In this document: positions 1-9,559 of the stretch, piece by piece
How the letters are laid out: each line of letters opens with the position of its first letter
Position numbering within the stretch: the first letter of the stretch is position 1
DNA from: Arthrobacter sp. MSA 4-2
GTDB lineage: Bacteria > Actinomycetota > Actinomycetes > Actinomycetales > Micrococcaceae
DNA length: 64,000 bases
Direction: 5' to 3'
Assembly (NCBI RefSeq): GCF_016405885.1
Contig: NZ_JAEKGC010000008.1
Location: 124,001 to 188,000, forward strand
Notes under the pieces: model-generated
Told to the model about the DNA's origin: nothing
Seen by the model: only the letters and a program-made list of their open reading frames with translations
Databases searched by the model: none
Program-made: the position numbers and the translations under genes

Positions 1-76
1 TTCCGCCTCGCAGGCGGCCAAGTGGTGGCTCCATCGCTGATGATGGTCGTCTGACCGACAGGGATCAAACGAATTC

Positions 77-642
77 CTACTGGGGTTCCTCGGGTCCTGG
101 AAGAACTCCCGCCCAAGTAGCTCCACCCTTGTCTGGAAGGACGGCCTCCTTCATGGCGGAATCGCCGTAAACGCCACCTGATTCATAGTAGGAATTCAGG
201 TCAGGGACATTCGGGTTGAATGGTGTGTACAGGCCGAGACCGAGTGCCACGACCTGCCCGTCAACGAGTTTGCCCTCGAACGAGTTGGCGACCCTGTAGT
301 CCATTGATGCGACGTTCACGATCCGGGGATAGCTGGGATAAGCGGCGCTGATCGCAGCAGGTGAGCCATTTCCTCCGATGCGTGCTCGGCTAGACCGCCC
401 ACCGCCTCGTTTAGGATCCGTGCGTTCTCCACTGTGGTCGCTTGGTCGGCTGTCGCATCCGGTTCCGCGACGGAGCTGATCGCTTTGAACAGCGGGCCGT
501 CGTCGTTGGTGCCCACGAGCTGTGTGCACGTCGTTTGCTCAGATACTTGGAATGCGGTTGCAGTCTCTTCAGTGGTCGTCGACGGTGCCGGTGTCGGGGT
601 CTGAGAGTGGGCGATCGAGTCATTTGCTCGAAGACCCGTCAA
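77..642 (-). pseudogene. Frameshifted hypothetical protein
   Basis: Two minus-strand reading frames join into one plausible protein. The first runs from a TTG near 642 to about 345, with a Thr/Pro/Ser-rich N-terminus and an acidic middle ending in AHLLRSA. The second continues from about 345 to 77 (RIVNVASMDYRV, GLGLYTPFNPNVPDL). Neither half looks complete alone, and the switch falls in a short stretch near 335-350, so a one- or two-base indel is likely. No family was recognised. The low-complexity N-terminus resembles the spacer of secreted or lipoprotein-type proteins, but no signal peptide is seen in this frame, so the true 5' end may also be damaged. A sequencing error cannot be excluded. 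Confidence 0.45.
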
Positions 643-950
643 TAACCCCTGAATGCGAGTCTTTCATGAAGAATATTCTCCACGTTTCGTGGCCATAAGG
701 ACGAGAAGCACCTGCGCGGCTTCGCGGTGGGCTCCTGCCGGAATTTTAGGGTAGTTTCGGCCGCGGTGACCGTACGCGTCCGCTGGCGCAATAGTCTGGG
801 TCCAGTCGGCTTCCCTTGGAACCACCATCACCTGCAAATCGACTGGTGCGCGCGCGGCCTAAGTGATACCGCCTGCCGTTAGGAATTGGTTGCGTCGGAA
901 GAGTCGGGCGGAGGTGGTCCATACCGGCATTTCCGCATCGACGTGCTGGA
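643..950. other. Gene-free stretch
   Basis: No convincing coding frame was found between the broken hypothetical gene and the UDP-glucose dehydrogenase gene. It lies downstream of the exopolysaccharide operon, so it would hold that operon's terminator; no strong hairpin was recognised. Confidence 0.4.
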
Positions 951-2363
951 TCAGATCACGACTGTGGGTGTCTCGTCCCGCGCATCGGAGGCCAGCTCAA
1001 CCGTAGCGGCCTGGGCGGGTCGGCCAAGTGCCCGGTACTGCCAGCCCTTGGAGGTGTAGTCGTTTGCGTTCAGCGCGTGGCGTCCATCGAGGATGCGGCG
1101 GTGGCTGACGAGGGCACCGAGCGTGTCTGGGTCCGCGTTGCGGAACTCGGACCATTCCGTGAGTAGTGCGACGACGTCCGCCCCGTCCACGGCCTGCGCC
1201 ATGGAGTCCACGTAGTTGAGGTCGGGGTAGGCGCGGTGTGCGTTCTTGTTGGCCTCGGGATCGTATACCGAGACTACCGCGCCCTCAAGGTACAGCAGAC
1301 GGGCAACGTCGAGTGCGGGCGCGTCGCGTACGTCGTCTGAATTGGGTTTGAATGCGGCGCCGAGAGCGGCGACTCGAACCCCGGTGAGGTCTCCGCCTAC
1401 CAGCTCGCGGATCAGGTCCACCGTGCGCACGCGACGGCGGTTATTGATCGAGTCGACCTCGCCGAGGAAACTCACGGCCTGCCCGACGCCGAGCTCCTCC
1501 GCACGGTACTTGAAGGCGCGGATGTCCTTCGGTAGGCATCCGCCGCCGAACCCGAGACCCGGCTTTAAGAAGCGGCCGCCGATGCGATCGTCCAGGCTCA
1601 GCGCCTTTGCGAGGTGGTTGACGTCCGCGCCGGTGGCTTCACAGATCTCGGCCATCGCGTTGATGAAGGAGATCTTTGTGGCGAGGAAGGAATTCGCGGC
1701 GACCTTCACCAGCTCGGACGTAGCGAGATCCGCGACGATAACCGGGCTGTCGAGGTCCAGGATGGGTTTGAAGACCCGACGAAGCTGCTCCTCGGCCCAC
1801 GGGGAGCTGACACCGAAGACGAGGCGGTCCGGGTAGAGAGTGTCCTGTACGGCGAAGCCTTCGCGTAGGAATTCCGGGTTCCACGCGAGTTCGAGCTCCG
1901 TTCCGAGCGGGGACATGGCCTGCACCATCGAGGTGATGCGGGAAGCCGTGCCGATGGGAACGGTGGACTTGCCGACAAGCAGGGCTTTGCGGTTGATCCG
2001 GGTGGCGAGGGCCGTAAAGGCCGCGTCGACGTAGGTGAGGTCAGCTGCGAATGAGTCCGATGCCTGGGGGGTGCCGACGCAGACGAAATGGACGTCACCG
2101 AAGGCTGCCGCCTCATCGAAATCGGTGGTGAAGCGCAGGCGTCCGGAGGCGAGGGCTTCCCCGAGCTTCTCGGGCAGTCCCGGCTCGAAAAAGGGCACCT
2201 TACCGGAGGAGAGCAGATCGATCTTGCGCCGGTCCACATCGACGCCGAGGACATCGAAACCCATGATGGCCATACAGACGGCGTGGGTGGCACCGAGGTA
2301 GCCGGTGCCGATGACCGTCACCTTGGGTGGTAGCTGGTTCGTGGTGTCGTGGGCAATGCTCAT
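951..2363 (-). CDS. ugd: UDP-glucose 6-dehydrogenase
   Basis: This 470-residue protein should oxidise UDP-glucose to UDP-glucuronate with two NAD+ in the cytoplasm. It has an N-terminal Rossmann motif (VIGTGYLGATHA, about residues 17-28), the conserved STVPIGT and EFLREG stretches, and the active-site loop GFGGGCLPKD with the catalytic cysteine at about 276. A C-terminal UDP-binding domain follows. The length is normal for the UDP-glucose/GDP-mannose dehydrogenase family. The ATG at 2363 has an AGAGGA-type ribosome site. It is the last gene of the minus-strand exopolysaccharide set, 72 bp after the beta-helix gene, which suggests that the adjacent synthase uses UDP-glucuronate. UDP-glucose is preferred as substrate, but UDP-N-acetyl-sugar or GDP-mannose dehydrogenases have the same fold. 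Confidence 0.92.
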   Translation of the reverse strand: MSIAHDTTNQLPPKVTVIGTGYLGATHAVCMAIMGFDVLGVDVDRRKIDLLSSGKVPFFEPGLPEKLGEALASGRLRFTTDFDEAAAFGDVHFVCVGTPQASDSFAADLTYVDAAFTALATRINRKALLVGKSTVPIGTASRITSMVQAMSPLGTELELAWNPEFLREGFAVQDTLYPDRLVFGVSSPWAEEQLRRVFKPILDLDSPVIVADLATSELVKVAANSFLATKISFINAMAEICEATGADVNHLAKALSLDDRIGGRFLKPGLGFGGGCLPKDIRAFKYRAEELGVGQAVSFLGEVDSINNRRRVRTVDLIRELVGGDLTGVRVAALGAAFKPNSDDVRDAPALDVARLLYLEGAVVSVYDPEANKNAHRAYPDLNYVDSMAQAVDGADVVALLTEWSEFRNADPDTLGALVSHRRILDGRHALNANDYTSKGWQYRALGRPAQAATVELASDARDETPTVVI

Positions 2364-2435
2364 CGTGAGTCCTCTTTTTGGGTAGGGGGTATCGCGGATT
2401 GTCCTGAAATGTGGTGGTGCGGGGTTGGAGGGTGG

Positions 2436-3548
2436 TCAGCCGGAGGTGCAGGGTTCGTTCGACAGGCCTTCTCCGGCATCGGAGGCCGTGTTGCTGCATT
2501 CGACGACGTTGTCTCGCACGGGTTTCAGTGAGTAGCCGAGCCCCGGTCCGTTGACGTCGGCGTCATTGTTCCGAAAGACGTTCTCGGTGCCCCAGCCGTC
2601 AACGATCTCGTGGGTCTGAAAACCGTCTAGTGGGGAGTTCGCGCCGGTGTTCTCGGAGATGAGCCAGCCGCGGCCCTTCACATCGACCCAGGAGTCGGCC
2701 TTGACCATTCCGGAGCCGTCGAACGAGTTGGCACGCAGCACACCGTCCGAGGTGCCCTCCTTGATGTCGACGTTCTCCGATGTGGTACTGGAGATCCTGT
2801 TGCCCGAGATCTCGTTGCGATCGCTGCGGTCCGGCTCGCAGTTGCTGATATCACACCAGTTGCTCTCCGCGGTGCCAATGTAGATGCCCTCACCAAACTT
2901 GGGCTTCCGGAGGCCCGTGTCGCTGATGGTGTTCCCGATGACGCGGTTGTCGGTGCTGAACTTCCGCAGGTGGATCGCCTCGTCCCCGGTGGTGGTCACG
3001 GTGAGGCCCTGGATCACGGTGTTGGTGCTCTGGTCCACCATCACGCCCTTCTGGCCGTTGCGGACCGTGAAACCTTGGAGCACCCAGTGGGAGGAGTTCT
3101 CCAGGTGCAACACATAGCCGTCGTCGGTGGTCCCACCATCGAGGATGCTCTTTGCATCCCCGCACAGCGTGATCGGTTGCTCCGCGGTACCGGTCGCGGA
3201 GGCGGTGAAGTTGCCCATGTAAACACCGGGTGCAAGCCCGATGACATCTCCCGGCTGCGCTGCGTCGAGCGCGTCCTCGAGTTGTGTCGAGTTCGCCACC
3301 CGCACGGTGGGTTCCGGGCACGCGACCGGCGTTTCCACAGGGGCGGGCGCCTCGCCGGCGTCCCGTGTTCCTTCCGGATCCTGCGTTGCTTCTGGGCCCT
3401 GTGTTGCTTCCGGCACGGGTTCACGCGCGTTCTGCGCGGCATCGTTCCCCCCGCCTGTTCCATTCAATGCGATCATGACAATAACGACGGCGACTACGAG
3501 CGCGAACACGGCGAGGATGAGCGCCGTGACCTTCCCGCGGCGGTTCAC
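2436..3548 (-). CDS. Secreted or anchored right-handed beta-helix protein
   Basis: This 370-residue protein has an N-terminal hydrophobic segment (about residues 8-28), then a Pro/Glu/Thr-rich spacer, then a right-handed parallel beta-helix. The helix shows as repeated N-x-I/V and G-N-x-I turns (VIGNTISDTG, EISGNRISS). An early VRVANSTQLEDALDAAQPG segment resembles the N-terminal cap of pectate-lyase-like folds. The family includes polysaccharide lyases, uronate C5-epimerases and NosD-like proteins. Its start overlaps the stop of the upstream beta-helix gene (ATGA), so translation is probably coupled. With a synthase and UDP-glucose dehydrogenase in the operon, modification or cleavage of a uronic-acid polymer outside the cell is the best guess. 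No catalytic residue can be assigned from sequence alone. Confidence 0.75.
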   Translation of the reverse strand: MNRRGKVTALILAVFALVVAVVIVMIALNGTGGGNDAAQNAREPVPEATQGPEATQDPEGTRDAGEAPAPVETPVACPEPTVRVANSTQLEDALDAAQPGDVIGLAPGVYMGNFTASATGTAEQPITLCGDAKSILDGGTTDDGYVLHLENSSHWVLQGFTVRNGQKGVMVDQSTNTVIQGLTVTTTGDEAIHLRKFSTDNRVIGNTISDTGLRKPKFGEGIYIGTAESNWCDISNCEPDRSDRNEISGNRISSTTSENVDIKEGTSDGVLRANSFDGSGMVKADSWVDVKGRGWLISENTGANSPLDGFQTHEIVDGWGTENVFRNNDADVNGPGLGYSLKPVRDNVVECSNTASDAGEGLSNEPCTSG

Positions 3549-5386
3549 TGGGCCTGCCGAATGTCTTCGATGCGGACAACCCCACGACTGAGTGCGGACA
3601 GCGGCACCCGTTCCTCGTAGGGGTTACGGATCGTCCGCACGCGCAGGTGCCTCTTGCGGGTGAAGGTCGTCGCGACGAGCAGGGCCCCGAGCAGCAGCCA
3701 AATAAAGGTCAGCGGCTGAAAGACTGAATTCGCGACGCTGTGCACGGTCAGTGCGGGACGCCAGTCGAGCAGTTCGTTTTCCCCGACCAGGGCACCGGTG
3801 GAGGTTTCGTCCCAGATGGCGACGGTTCCAAAGCCGCCGATGTTGTTGCCGGCGACTTTCGTTTCGGCTACTTCGCCCACCAGGGACACTCCGTGGCCGG
3901 ACAGTGTCCCCATGGTGTTGCCCGTGACGGAGGCGGTTGCATCGCGGACGTAGACACCCGTGTCCCCGCCGGAGATGGTGTTCCTCCTGATGACGGCTTC
4001 AGCCCCTGGTTCCCGGACCGCGATGCCCTGCCGGTGCTGGTCTTGGATCTCATTGTTGATGATGCTCACCCCTTCGGCTGCATAGTTCACGACGACGCCC
4101 ACCTCGTTGCCTCGGATGGTGTTGCCGGCGACGCGGAGGCTGTCCCCACCACTGATCTCGATGCCGTAGCGCCCGTTATCTGCGACAGTGCTACCGACCA
4201 CACGGTTTCCGCCGTAGATGACCACCGCGGTGCCTACGGCGTTCGGGCCGTCCGCCAGCGGTTGCCCGTCCAGGGTCACCCCGTTCCGCCCGTTGCCGCT
4301 GGCAGTCACGTCCCGCATCTCGATCCTTGTGCTGGAGCGCCCGACCGTGATGCCGTCCACTGCGTTATCGTGCGACCTGGTGCCGGTGATCGTTGCGTCG
4401 GTGACGGAGCGGTGCAGTACCAGCCCGTCGACAAGGCTGCCGCTGACGGCGGTGTCACGAATGGCGATATCTCTGGCGTTGGTGACGAAGAGGCCAAATG
4501 CGTTGTCCTTCACCGTCAGGTTGTCGATGCCCGCCGTGACGACGCTGTAGTCGAGTTCGGTCTGTTCGGCGAGCGACTTCAGTTCCTGTTCGGGCAGGAG
4601 CCGCGCTCCCGCTGGGGTGATCGACTCGGCCGGCGCCGTGGCTTCCTGAAAGGTGCCCGCGGTGTCCGTCCCCGTCAGCGCGAGGCCGCCCGTGTTACCG
4701 CTCCAAAATCCCAGGGACGATACCGTGGCATGTGAAAACGAGGCGTGGCCGCCGATGACCCGAACGTACGCGCGCCCGTCAGACGTGTCGGTGTCCGCCC
4801 CGGATCCGTCCCAACTCGTGATCTCAACATCGGAATTCTCGGTACCTGCCAGGGAGAGGGATCCACCGAGCGCCACGATCGACACAAACGAGTCCTCGTT
4901 GCTCTGCATCCGCACGGTGGTTCCTGCATCGCCGGCCAGCGACAAGGTGGCACCGGGCAGCACCACGATGTTCTCGGTCAGCATGAAGGTCTCGGAGGCC
5001 AGCTTCTCGAAGGTGTCCGGTGCGAGTCGGAGGAGGTCGGCCGTGGTGTAAGGCGCGGTCCTCGCCGACAGCACGAGGGTAGTCGTGGCTCCGGTCCGGA
5101 GGCGATACGGACCCTGGAGTCCCTCGACGCGCCAGCGCGCTGCTGAGGCGATCGTGCGGACGTAGACGAGGCGTTCCTCCTCGCTTTGGACAATGCGGGC
5201 CTCGCTGCGGGGGTTGCCTGGATACAGCTCTCCCTGCACATTGCCGTTCGCGGCGATCTCATTGCGGCCGTAAGCATCGGCTTCGGACTTTTTCCAGAGG
5301 TTCCCGGCAGCGATGAAGCCTGCGCCGACAAGCGCGATGACGACGACCACGAGGAGGCTAAGCATAAGCGGCTTGCGGCGTGTCAC
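3545..5386 (-). CDS. Membrane-anchored right-handed beta-helix protein
   Basis: This 613-residue protein has an N-terminal membrane segment or signal anchor (about residues 8-27). A long parallel beta-helix follows, with many NxIxxN-type turns (GNTIRGNEVGV, IINNEIQDQH, RRNTISGGD). A single C-terminal membrane helix near residues 560-580 (TFIWLLLGALLVA) is followed by a basic cytoplasmic tail. The topology places the beta-helix outside the cell. It overlaps both neighbours by ATGA junctions, marking a tight operon with the GT2 synthase upstream and the second beta-helix protein downstream. The fold resembles CASH-domain polysaccharide epimerases and lyases such as AlgG, but only the fold is supported here, not the reaction. 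Confidence 0.75.
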   Translation of the reverse strand: MTRRKPLMLSLLVVVVIALVGAGFIAAGNLWKKSEADAYGRNEIAANGNVQGELYPGNPRSEARIVQSEEERLVYVRTIASAARWRVEGLQGPYRLRTGATTTLVLSARTAPYTTADLLRLAPDTFEKLASETFMLTENIVVLPGATLSLAGDAGTTVRMQSNEDSFVSIVALGGSLSLAGTENSDVEITSWDGSGADTDTSDGRAYVRVIGGHASFSHATVSSLGFWSGNTGGLALTGTDTAGTFQEATAPAESITPAGARLLPEQELKSLAEQTELDYSVVTAGIDNLTVKDNAFGLFVTNARDIAIRDTAVSGSLVDGLVLHRSVTDATITGTRSHDNAVDGITVGRSSTRIEMRDVTASGNGRNGVTLDGQPLADGPNAVGTAVVIYGGNRVVGSTVADNGRYGIEISGGDSLRVAGNTIRGNEVGVVVNYAAEGVSIINNEIQDQHRQGIAVREPGAEAVIRRNTISGGDTGVYVRDATASVTGNTMGTLSGHGVSLVGEVAETKVAGNNIGGFGTVAIWDETSTGALVGENELLDWRPALTVHSVANSVFQPLTFIWLLLGALLVATTFTRKRHLRVRTIRNPYEERVPLSALSRGVVRIEDIRQAQ

Positions 5387-6753
5387 GCGACCGCCTCCCG
5401 TGCGTCCTCGGAGGTTTTGTAGGTTCCTGTCTTCGACTCAAGGCTGACGGCGTCCTGACCGTCACCGCCGATCTGATCTGCGTGCCGCGTCAGCCAGCCC
5501 TGCTTGTTCATGGTGAAGAAGGCATACAGCTTGATCGGCAGCGCGACCAGGATCACGGCGAAGGCGAGGACGGGCAGAATCATGATGTCCCGGGGGTGAC
5601 GGCGGAGGTGGGAGATACCACGGAGGCCCCGGCCGAACAGCAGCCAGCACACCGCGGCAGCGACGCCGAGTACGGTGAAGTCCAGTCTGTTGAACAGCAG
5701 GTAGAACATGGTGAGCCCCATGGTCACCGGTGTCAGCAGGATCTGCAGGACGGTGACCTTGGTGATGAATGGCACGCGCCACAACCAACCGGTGCCGATC
5801 GCGGTGAGGTAGCAGCGATACGAGTTCCGGCTCCACCGCACCCGCTGCTTCACGAAGGCCCGAAAGCCTGCCGGGAACATCGATAGGGCCCTCGCGCTTG
5901 ACTGGTGCACGGTCTTGTACCCGGAGGCGAGGACGAGCCAGGTCAGGCGGCCGTCGTCCCCGGAAATGCACCGCTTCCCGAGGAAGTATTCGTTCTCGAG
6001 GTGCTCCAGGACGGGCAGGACGGCCGTGCGGCGGTAGACCGCGGAGCGACCGGAGATGCAGGGCACCGCTCCGGCGGCGCCCATGGCCGGCACGTAGTCG
6101 AGGTACCGCAGGTTCACGAGCCAGTCCGCGACACGGCGCCAGACGCTCGTGTCGCGCCGGTAGACGGTCTGGTGGGTGCCGACCGCTCCAACGAGCGGAT
6201 CGGTGAACGGCATCTGTACGTTTCGCAGGAGGTCCGGCTGCCACCAGGTATCCGAGTCTGTCAGCACCAGAATGTCGTACTGGGCGAGGCGGATCCCGAC
6301 GCCCAGAGCGGACCGCTTCCCTACGTGGTGGAACAGGATGGGTTTGATCGTCGGGTCCTGAAGTGCCTCGATGCGGGCGTATGCGTCGAGGTCGCCGACA
6401 TCGAGGACGATGATGATTTCGTCCGGGCGCTGCGATCGCCACGATTCAAGTGCGCTCATCAGGATGTCAGGGTCCTCGTGGAAGGACGGCACCACCACGG
6501 ACGTCGTCGCCCGGTAATCGGTCACGATCGGCTTCGCACGGTGCGAGAGGATGAACCGGTAGAGCCATAGACTCCACACGATGGCGCCGGCGACGGCAAC
6601 GGGGAAGTATGGTGAAACTTCTGCCCAGAACGCGTTGACGTCAGTCCAGCCGAGGCTGGAGATCCAATCGGATAACTGGTCGCCGAGTGCATCCAGCCCA
6701 GGTTCAAGGGCGGACATTGACGTTGATTGTGCAGTGAGCGGTATCGAGTACAT
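5383..6753 (-). CDS. Processive GT2 polysaccharide synthase
   Basis: This glycosyltransferase family 2 membrane protein (456 residues) resembles hyaluronan and cellulose synthases. An N-terminal membrane helix precedes the GT-A domain, which carries VVVPSFHEDPD, the metal/UDP-binding DSD (about 166-168), the acceptor motif GDD (265-267) and QRVRW (303-307), the QxxRW signature of processive enzymes. At least three C-terminal membrane helices would form the translocation channel. ATG 6753 was chosen over GTG 6792 because a GAGG ribosome site lies 8 nt upstream. It is the first gene of the operon, followed by two beta-helix proteins and ugd. The expected role is assembling and exporting a polymer, probably with glucuronic acid. 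The sugar specificity cannot be read from sequence. Confidence 0.85.
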   Translation of the reverse strand: MYSIPLTAQSTSMSALEPGLDALGDQLSDWISSLGWTDVNAFWAEVSPYFPVAVAGAIVWSLWLYRFILSHRAKPIVTDYRATTSVVVPSFHEDPDILMSALESWRSQRPDEIIIVLDVGDLDAYARIEALQDPTIKPILFHHVGKRSALGVGIRLAQYDILVLTDSDTWWQPDLLRNVQMPFTDPLVGAVGTHQTVYRRDTSVWRRVADWLVNLRYLDYVPAMGAAGAVPCISGRSAVYRRTAVLPVLEHLENEYFLGKRCISGDDGRLTWLVLASGYKTVHQSSARALSMFPAGFRAFVKQRVRWSRNSYRCYLTAIGTGWLWRVPFITKVTVLQILLTPVTMGLTMFYLLFNRLDFTVLGVAAAVCWLLFGRGLRGISHLRRHPRDIMILPVLAFAVILVALPIKLYAFFTMNKQGWLTRHADQIGGDGQDAVSLESKTGTYKTSEDAREAVA

Positions 6754-6792
6754 TGAATTCCTCGGACAGAGCGAAATACCGTGGAGGTGCAC

Positions 6793-7772
6793 AAGAAGCC
6801 CTCCAGGCCCCGGATCGGGGTGGTTCGGGGCACGACGTTGTCCCTGTTAATGAATCTAGGGGGGTATCAGCGGGGTCTACCGCATAGTAGGTACCTCATT
6901 CTGATTGGGAGCTACCCGAAAAAAAGTCAGTTGCTTCGCCGGCATTACCTGAACCCAATTGTTAATCTGCAATACTGCGGAACTTAGGAATTTAGAAAGA
7001 TTCGCCTGCGAAAATTGCATCTGGCCCCCGCGCAGGACGAGTTCGACCGTACCGCGGCTCGGAGCCACTTTCATCGGCGCGTGACCGAAGCCGCCGCTCA
7101 AGGGTCCACGGCAGTGTTCGACAAGTTCGTGCAGAACTTCCATGGGACCCATCGGAGGACTGAAACCCGGGGAAGGAGCCCACCAGCGGGAGGGGCAGAG
7201 GTACCGTACCGGACGGGCCGCAGGGCGGGCTCATTAAGCGGTAAGAGGATTGGTTTGCGGGCTGGTCTCGGCCTTCACCGGCTCCTTCGCCCTGGCTGGC
7301 GCGGTGGATTTCGAGATGCGCGTCCGGATGAGGCCGAGTCCGGCGCGGAAAGGCCCGCGGCTGCTTCTCCAAAGCGACGGGCAAAGCTGGGGCTTACCGA
7401 GGAGCACTACAGGATTGCGGAGGACTATAGACGGATGCTATCTGGTGAGACTTCTCAAGCGGTCGTCCCGGTTGGCGCGGCGATCGAAGCCCATACGGGA
7501 CGCGAACGATACGTCCACCGATTCTCCGTATTCCTCCCGATGCTCCTGCAGCGGTTCCGGTAAGAACCTGTTGTGAACCAACTTGATGAAGGCCCGGCAT
7601 ACTGAGGTAGCCGGCCGGAACTTCGATCTGCTTAGCAGGCTCAGCCCGATACATTCAAGATCTTCATCGACCGGGATGGCATGTCCTTCGACCGTTAAAT
7701 AGTCGGCTGTCGAAGGAGATCCGGCAGTCGGATCATTCTGCCCGTCTTTGTCGCTATCCGGCGCCAGCCCGG
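6793..7772. other. Intergenic stretch with one doubtful reading frame
   Basis: This region lies between the exopolysaccharide operon and the PAS-ANTAR gene and should include the operon promoter. A plus-strand frame at 7015-7563 would encode 182 residues. Its first half is low-complexity and unconvincing, but residues 125-145 (LGLTEEHYRIAEDYRRML) look like real protein, so a decayed small gene is possible. No homologue was recognised and it is not called as a gene. Confidence 0.35.
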
Positions 7773-8510
7773 ATGCCCTACCGTATGTGCTGTGAGCTCA
7801 ACTGCGGCCCAAATCGATTCGCGCAGAAAGAGTGCAGCCGGCGCCTTCCGCCCACGGATCCGTCCCCTCTGGTGAAGGGGGGAGCCTTACGCGAAACTTT
7901 GCTGAACTGTCCGACCGGCGCCTACGAGCACCATTTCGCCACCGGTGAGCTGCGCTGGTCCGACGAGATGTACCGGATGCACGGGTACCGGCCAGGAGAA
8001 ATAGTCCCCAGCCTGCGATCCGGATTCCCCTATGTTCCGGCCGAAGAATAGGACGCGGTGCGCGCCCATTGGAGGCGCCTGCTTACCGGTGGGGGACCGG
8101 TCGCCGGCTACCACAGCATCATCGACCGTCGCGGTAACCGGCATTGGGTCCTCAGCGTCGGAGACCTCATGATCGATGCCGGGATTGCGGTGGGGGTGCA
8201 GGGCATGGTCACCGACCTCACCCGACCCATGAACGAGAGCCTGCACCGAGCGGCGGATGAGGCCGTGGCCGGTTCGGCTGCGCGCCGGGCGGTGATTGAA
8301 CAGGCCAAGGGTGTCCTGATGGGCCGGCATGGGATCAGCGCCGAGGAGGCCTTTAACGCGCTGAGCACCCACAGCCAGAACAATAACCGGCGGGTCACCG
8401 ACCTCGCCCAGGACCTCGTCGACGCCGTCACCGGCCAGGGAAGCAAACGGGCCGCCACGGGCCCCAACGATCAGGTGGAGTCCCTGCTGCGTCCCCGCAC
8501 GGATCCCTAA
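7773..8510 (+). pseudogene. PAS-ANTAR regulator interrupted by an amber codon
   Basis: Two reading frames in the same phase are separated only by TAG at 8049-8051. The first (7773-8051) ends in a PAS-like segment (GAYEHHFATGELRWSDEM, MHGYRPGEI). After the stop the frame resumes (DAVRAHWRRLL), completes the PAS fold (GYHSIIDRRGNRHWVLSVGD) and ends in an ANTAR RNA-binding domain (RRAVIEQAKGVLMGRHGIS). ANTAR proteins act as transcription antiterminators, often gated by sensory domains. The stop splits the PAS domain, so the intact product is not made. A restart at GTG 8058 would give a protein with half a PAS domain plus ANTAR. The remaining codons look well preserved, suggesting a recent mutation or a sequencing error. 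Confidence 0.8.
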
Positions 8511-8600
8511 CGCGATCCCGTACCAGCACCGACAGCAGTATCCCGAGCAGGAGCAGGCCGAGAATCGGCCGTGTGGGGTGGCGGAGGGATTTGCCGCGGT

Positions 8601-9458
8601 TCACAGCTGGGTCAGCCCGCGGGCGTTGAACTGCTGGTGCCCGAGCACCGCAAGCAGCTTCAGCTTCTCGAAAGCCTCTGTCTGTGGCGGTGCTGTGAGG
8701 ACCAGGAGGGCCTGGCCCTGGTCCTCGGTGAACAGGGCCTGGCAGTCAAGTTCGATCTGCCCGAGTTCGGGGTGGAGCAGCGTCTTGTGGTCCTCGAACC
8801 GGGACGCCACCTCGTGCAGCTCCCATAGCTCGGCAAACTCTCCGCTCGTCCGGAGCAGCTCGCGTACCAGCCTGCCTGCCCGGGACTGCGGGCCAGTCCC
8901 GCCGTACGCGGCCCGGAGTCCAGCCACCTGGGCCTTGCCCTGCCGGAGCCGGTCTTCGTCGGGGTAGTTCGAGCGTTCGGCCGGGTCGGTGAACCACCGG
9001 TACACACCGCTGCGAGCCAGCCCGGTGTGCCGAGAGTGGTCACCGAAAAGCGCCATGGCCAGGCTGTTCTGAACGAGCGTCTCCCCGAGACTGGAAAGAA
9101 TCACCGCCGGGGTGTCCGACAGCCGGTCGAGAACCCGCATCAGCGCAGGCGCCACATGGGTGTCCAGCGGGGTACGCCGAGGTGCGCTGTGACCGGCGAG
9201 GCGGTAGAGATAGTCCCGCTCGAAACCGGTCAACCGCAGCGCCCGGGCCAGCGCTGCGAGCATCTGTTCGGACGGTTGGGGACCCCGGGCCTGTTCCAAC
9301 CGGATGTAGTAGTCGGTTGACATCCCTGTCAGCCCGGCGACCTCCTCGCGGCGCAGCCCGGAGGTGCGCCGCCGCGGCCCCGTCGGGAGACCAACGTCCT
9401 CCGGGCGCAGCCCGTCACGGCGGGAGCGGAGAAAAGCAGCGAGGGCATGGCGGTCCAT
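8601..9458 (-). CDS. XRE-family regulator with MmyB-like ligand-binding domain
   Basis: This 285-residue protein has an N-terminal helix-turn-helix (residues about 5-70, LRSRRDGLRPEDVGLP, RRTSGLRREEVAGL) with the GMSTDYYIRLEQARG recognition region. A C-terminal PAS-like MmyB domain (about 105-270) follows, as in many actinobacterial regulators. Members usually bind fatty acids or other hydrophobic ligands and repress a neighbouring oxidoreductase. It is transcribed divergently from the SDR gene at 9560, with about 100 bp between start codons, the classic regulator/target layout. Length and domain order are typical. Confidence 0.88.
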   Translation of the reverse strand: MDRHALAAFLRSRRDGLRPEDVGLPTGPRRRTSGLRREEVAGLTGMSTDYYIRLEQARGPQPSEQMLAALARALRLTGFERDYLYRLAGHSAPRRTPLDTHVAPALMRVLDRLSDTPAVILSSLGETLVQNSLAMALFGDHSRHTGLARSGVYRWFTDPAERSNYPDEDRLRQGKAQVAGLRAAYGGTGPQSRAGRLVRELLRTSGEFAELWELHEVASRFEDHKTLLHPELGQIELDCQALFTEDQGQALLVLTAPPQTEAFEKLKLLAVLGHQQFNARGLTQL

Positions 9459-9559
9459 GCCTCAATCATCGGCGAGGAACGCCCCGGTAAACAGGGACCA
9501 GGAATCCTACGATCATTACTCCTCTCCCGCTCCTCCAAAGTCCGGTGCAGGATCAGGAC

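Noticed and set aside
3740-4735. Long plus-strand open frame opposite the beta-helix gene
   Set aside because: It is antisense to a well-supported gene, has biased composition (Asp/Val/Gly-rich) and matches no family.
6877-7152. Minus-strand 91-residue frame
   Set aside because: No family features, no good ribosome site, and it overlaps another doubtful frame on the other strand.
8049-8051. Programmed readthrough or special amino acid at the amber codon
   Set aside because: Nothing suggests pyrrolysine coding in such a genome and no readthrough context was recognised. A nonsense mutation or sequencing error is simpler.
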